Origin: JAAXGX01 sp965221595
GTDB lineage: Bacteria > Acidobacteriota > Vicinamibacteria > Vicinamibacterales > UBA8438
Length of the DNA: 64,000 nt
NCBI GenBank assembly: GCA_965221595.1
Contig: OZ244900.1
Coordinates: 1,426,001-1,490,000 of the forward strand
Direction of reading: 5' to 3'
Shown here: positions 63,020 through 64,000 of the stretch, piece by piece
Layout of the letters: each line of letters starts with the position of its first letter
Numbering within the stretch: position 1 is the first letter of the stretch
Notes under the pieces: model-generated
Seen by the model: only the letters and a program-made list of their open reading frames with translations
Told to the model about the DNA's origin: nothing
Database searches by the model: none
Made by a program: the position numbers and the translations under genes

Positions 63020-64000
63020 GTGAGAATCGGTCCAACCATTGCGGCGATTGTCGTGATTGCGGCAGCCGGCGTTGTCGCGGTTGCCGGGGCGGCGGCCCAG
63101 GACGCCGGCGAGGTCGTATTCACGCGGGACGTGGCGCCGATCTTCCAGCGGTCGTGCCAGGTTTGCCATCGCGAGAACAACATGGCGCCGATGTCGCTGA
63201 TGACCTACGCGGAGGCCCGCCCCTGGGCGCGCTCGATCCGCAACAAGGTGCTGGCCCGCGAGATGCCGCCGTGGCACATCGACAAGAAGGTCGGCATCCA
63301 GCGCTTCAAGGAGGATCGCTCGTTGAGCGACGCCGAGATCGCCACCATCGTGCGCTGGGTCGACGGCGGGGCGCCGCGCGGCAACCCGGCCGACCTGCCG
63401 CCGCCGGTGGCGTTCCCGGACTTCGGCGCCTGGACCATCGAGCCCGACGTCATCGTCACGTCGCCGCCGCACACGGTACCGGCCGAGGCGGGCGACTGGT
63501 GGGGCGACTACATCGTGCCGTCCGGCGTGACGGAGGATCGCTACATCCAGGCCATCCAGACCCGCGCGGGCGACCTGCGCGTCGTGCACCACGCCCTCAC
63601 CTACGCGGTCACGGACCCGAATCCGATGGCCGACGACAGCTCCAACGACCTCTTCCTGAACGAGTACGCGGTCGGCAAGAACGCGGACCGCTATCCGGAC
63701 GGCAGCGGCAAGCTGTTCCCGGCGGACGCGCAGGTGCGTTTCAGCTTCCACTACCACTCGGTGGGCGAGGAGGTCGTGGACCGCACCGAGCTGGGACTCA
63801 AGTTCTACCCGGCCGGCTACGAGCCCGACCACGTGCTCTGGTCGCGCCAGTTGGGGCTCGCGGGCGAGCTCGACATACCTGCCGGCCAGGTGACCCGGCA
63901 CGACGGCTATACGAAGATGTACCTGCCGGGCCGGCTGACCGGTTTCCAGCCGCACATGCACTTCCTCGGCACCCGGCAGTGCCTGGAGCTGATCTACCCC
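63020..64000 (+). CDS. Cytochrome c / ascorbate-dependent monooxygenase-like protein, truncated by the window edge
   Basis: GTG at 63020 after GGAGG gives a signal peptide ('PTIAAIVVIAAAGVVAVAGA'). 'VAPIFQRSCQVCHRENNMAP' carries a CxxCH heme site, and 'REMPPWHIDKKVGIQRFKED' and 'IVRWVDGGAPRGNP' complete a cytochrome-type domain. The rest is beta-rich: 'RVVHHALTYAVTD', 'FSFHYHSVGEEVVDRTELGL', 'GFQPHMHFLGTRQCLELIYP', with histidine clusters like those of copper type II monooxygenases (HHxxT, HYH, HMH). The frame is open at base 64000, so the C terminus is missing. Confidence 0.8.
   Translation, partial: MRIGPTIAAIVVIAAAGVVAVAGAAAQDAGEVVFTRDVAPIFQRSCQVCHRENNMAPMSLMTYAEARPWARSIRNKVLAREMPPWHIDKKVGIQRFKEDRSLSDAEIATIVRWVDGGAPRGNPADLPPPVAFPDFGAWTIEPDVIVTSPPHTVPAEAGDWWGDYIVPSGVTEDRYIQAIQTRAGDLRVVHHALTYAVTDPNPMADDSSNDLFLNEYAVGKNADRYPDGSGKLFPADAQVRFSFHYHSVGEEVVDRTELGLKFYPAGYEPDHVLWSRQLGLAGELDIPAGQVTRHDGYTKMYLPGRLTGFQPHMHFLGTRQCLELIYP

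Overview
The window is GC-rich bacterial chromosome with tightly packed genes. Two PQQ-type beta-propeller dehydrogenases, a DUF4159 protein, a P460-type and other c-type cytochrome proteins, three paralogous secreted proteins sharing a 'DPDLQG.W' / 'YEYACHEGNY' signature, a BshC homologue and Ser/Thr kinase-like genes are together typical of Acidobacteriota (Vicinamibacteria-like, perhaps host-associated or marine). This placement is inferred from gene content; there is no rRNA gene to confirm it.

Layout. 1-8.5 kb: a leftward housekeeping run hrcA-grpE-dnaJ-prmA-rsmE-kinase-ilvE-recX-alaS (alaS leaves the window). 8.5-11.1 kb: xdhC-like and bshC. 11.3-18 kb: a rightward PEGA-domain pseudokinase coupled to carA and carB. 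18-25.7 kb: comEC, mazG, a DUF1844 protein, a metallo-hydrolase, ribF, cysS and a YraN-family gene, then tRNA-Gly and tRNA-Cys. 26-41 kb: mainly exported and redox proteins (two PQQ dehydrogenases, YHYH lipoprotein, outer-membrane barrel, cytochrome P460), plus Hsp20, an ECF sigma/anti-sigma pair flanked by two Spy-like periplasmic proteins, and a SpoIIE-type phosphatase. A decayed stretch at 28.8-30.3 kb holds a DUF433 antitoxin remnant and a frameshifted IS630-type transposase tail.

41.2-50.3 kb is a probable integrative mobilizable element: tyrosine integrase, HigB-like toxin fused in frame to a headless antitoxin, MobD/relaxase/MobC genes with a candidate oriT, an AlpA-like regulator, a string of strong inverted repeats, a single-chain MmeI-like (type IIL) restriction-modification enzyme, and a small cassette of a YjzC-family protein overlapping a membrane protein built on an almost perfect 87-bp duplication. 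The exact ends (att sites) could not be identified.

50.4-64 kb returns to chromosomal style: a hypothetical protein with a doubtful start, a membrane protein, two DPDLQG-family proteins, a cytochrome c'-like protein, an acyl-CoA dehydrogenase coupled to a CaiB/BaiF CoA-transferase, an orphan molybdopterin-binding large subunit, a pair of amidohydrolase-fold proteins of which the second has lost its metal ligands, and a cytochrome c/monooxygenase-like protein leaving the right edge.

Most of the other long open frames are antisense or frame-shifted shadows caused by the base composition and are not annotated.
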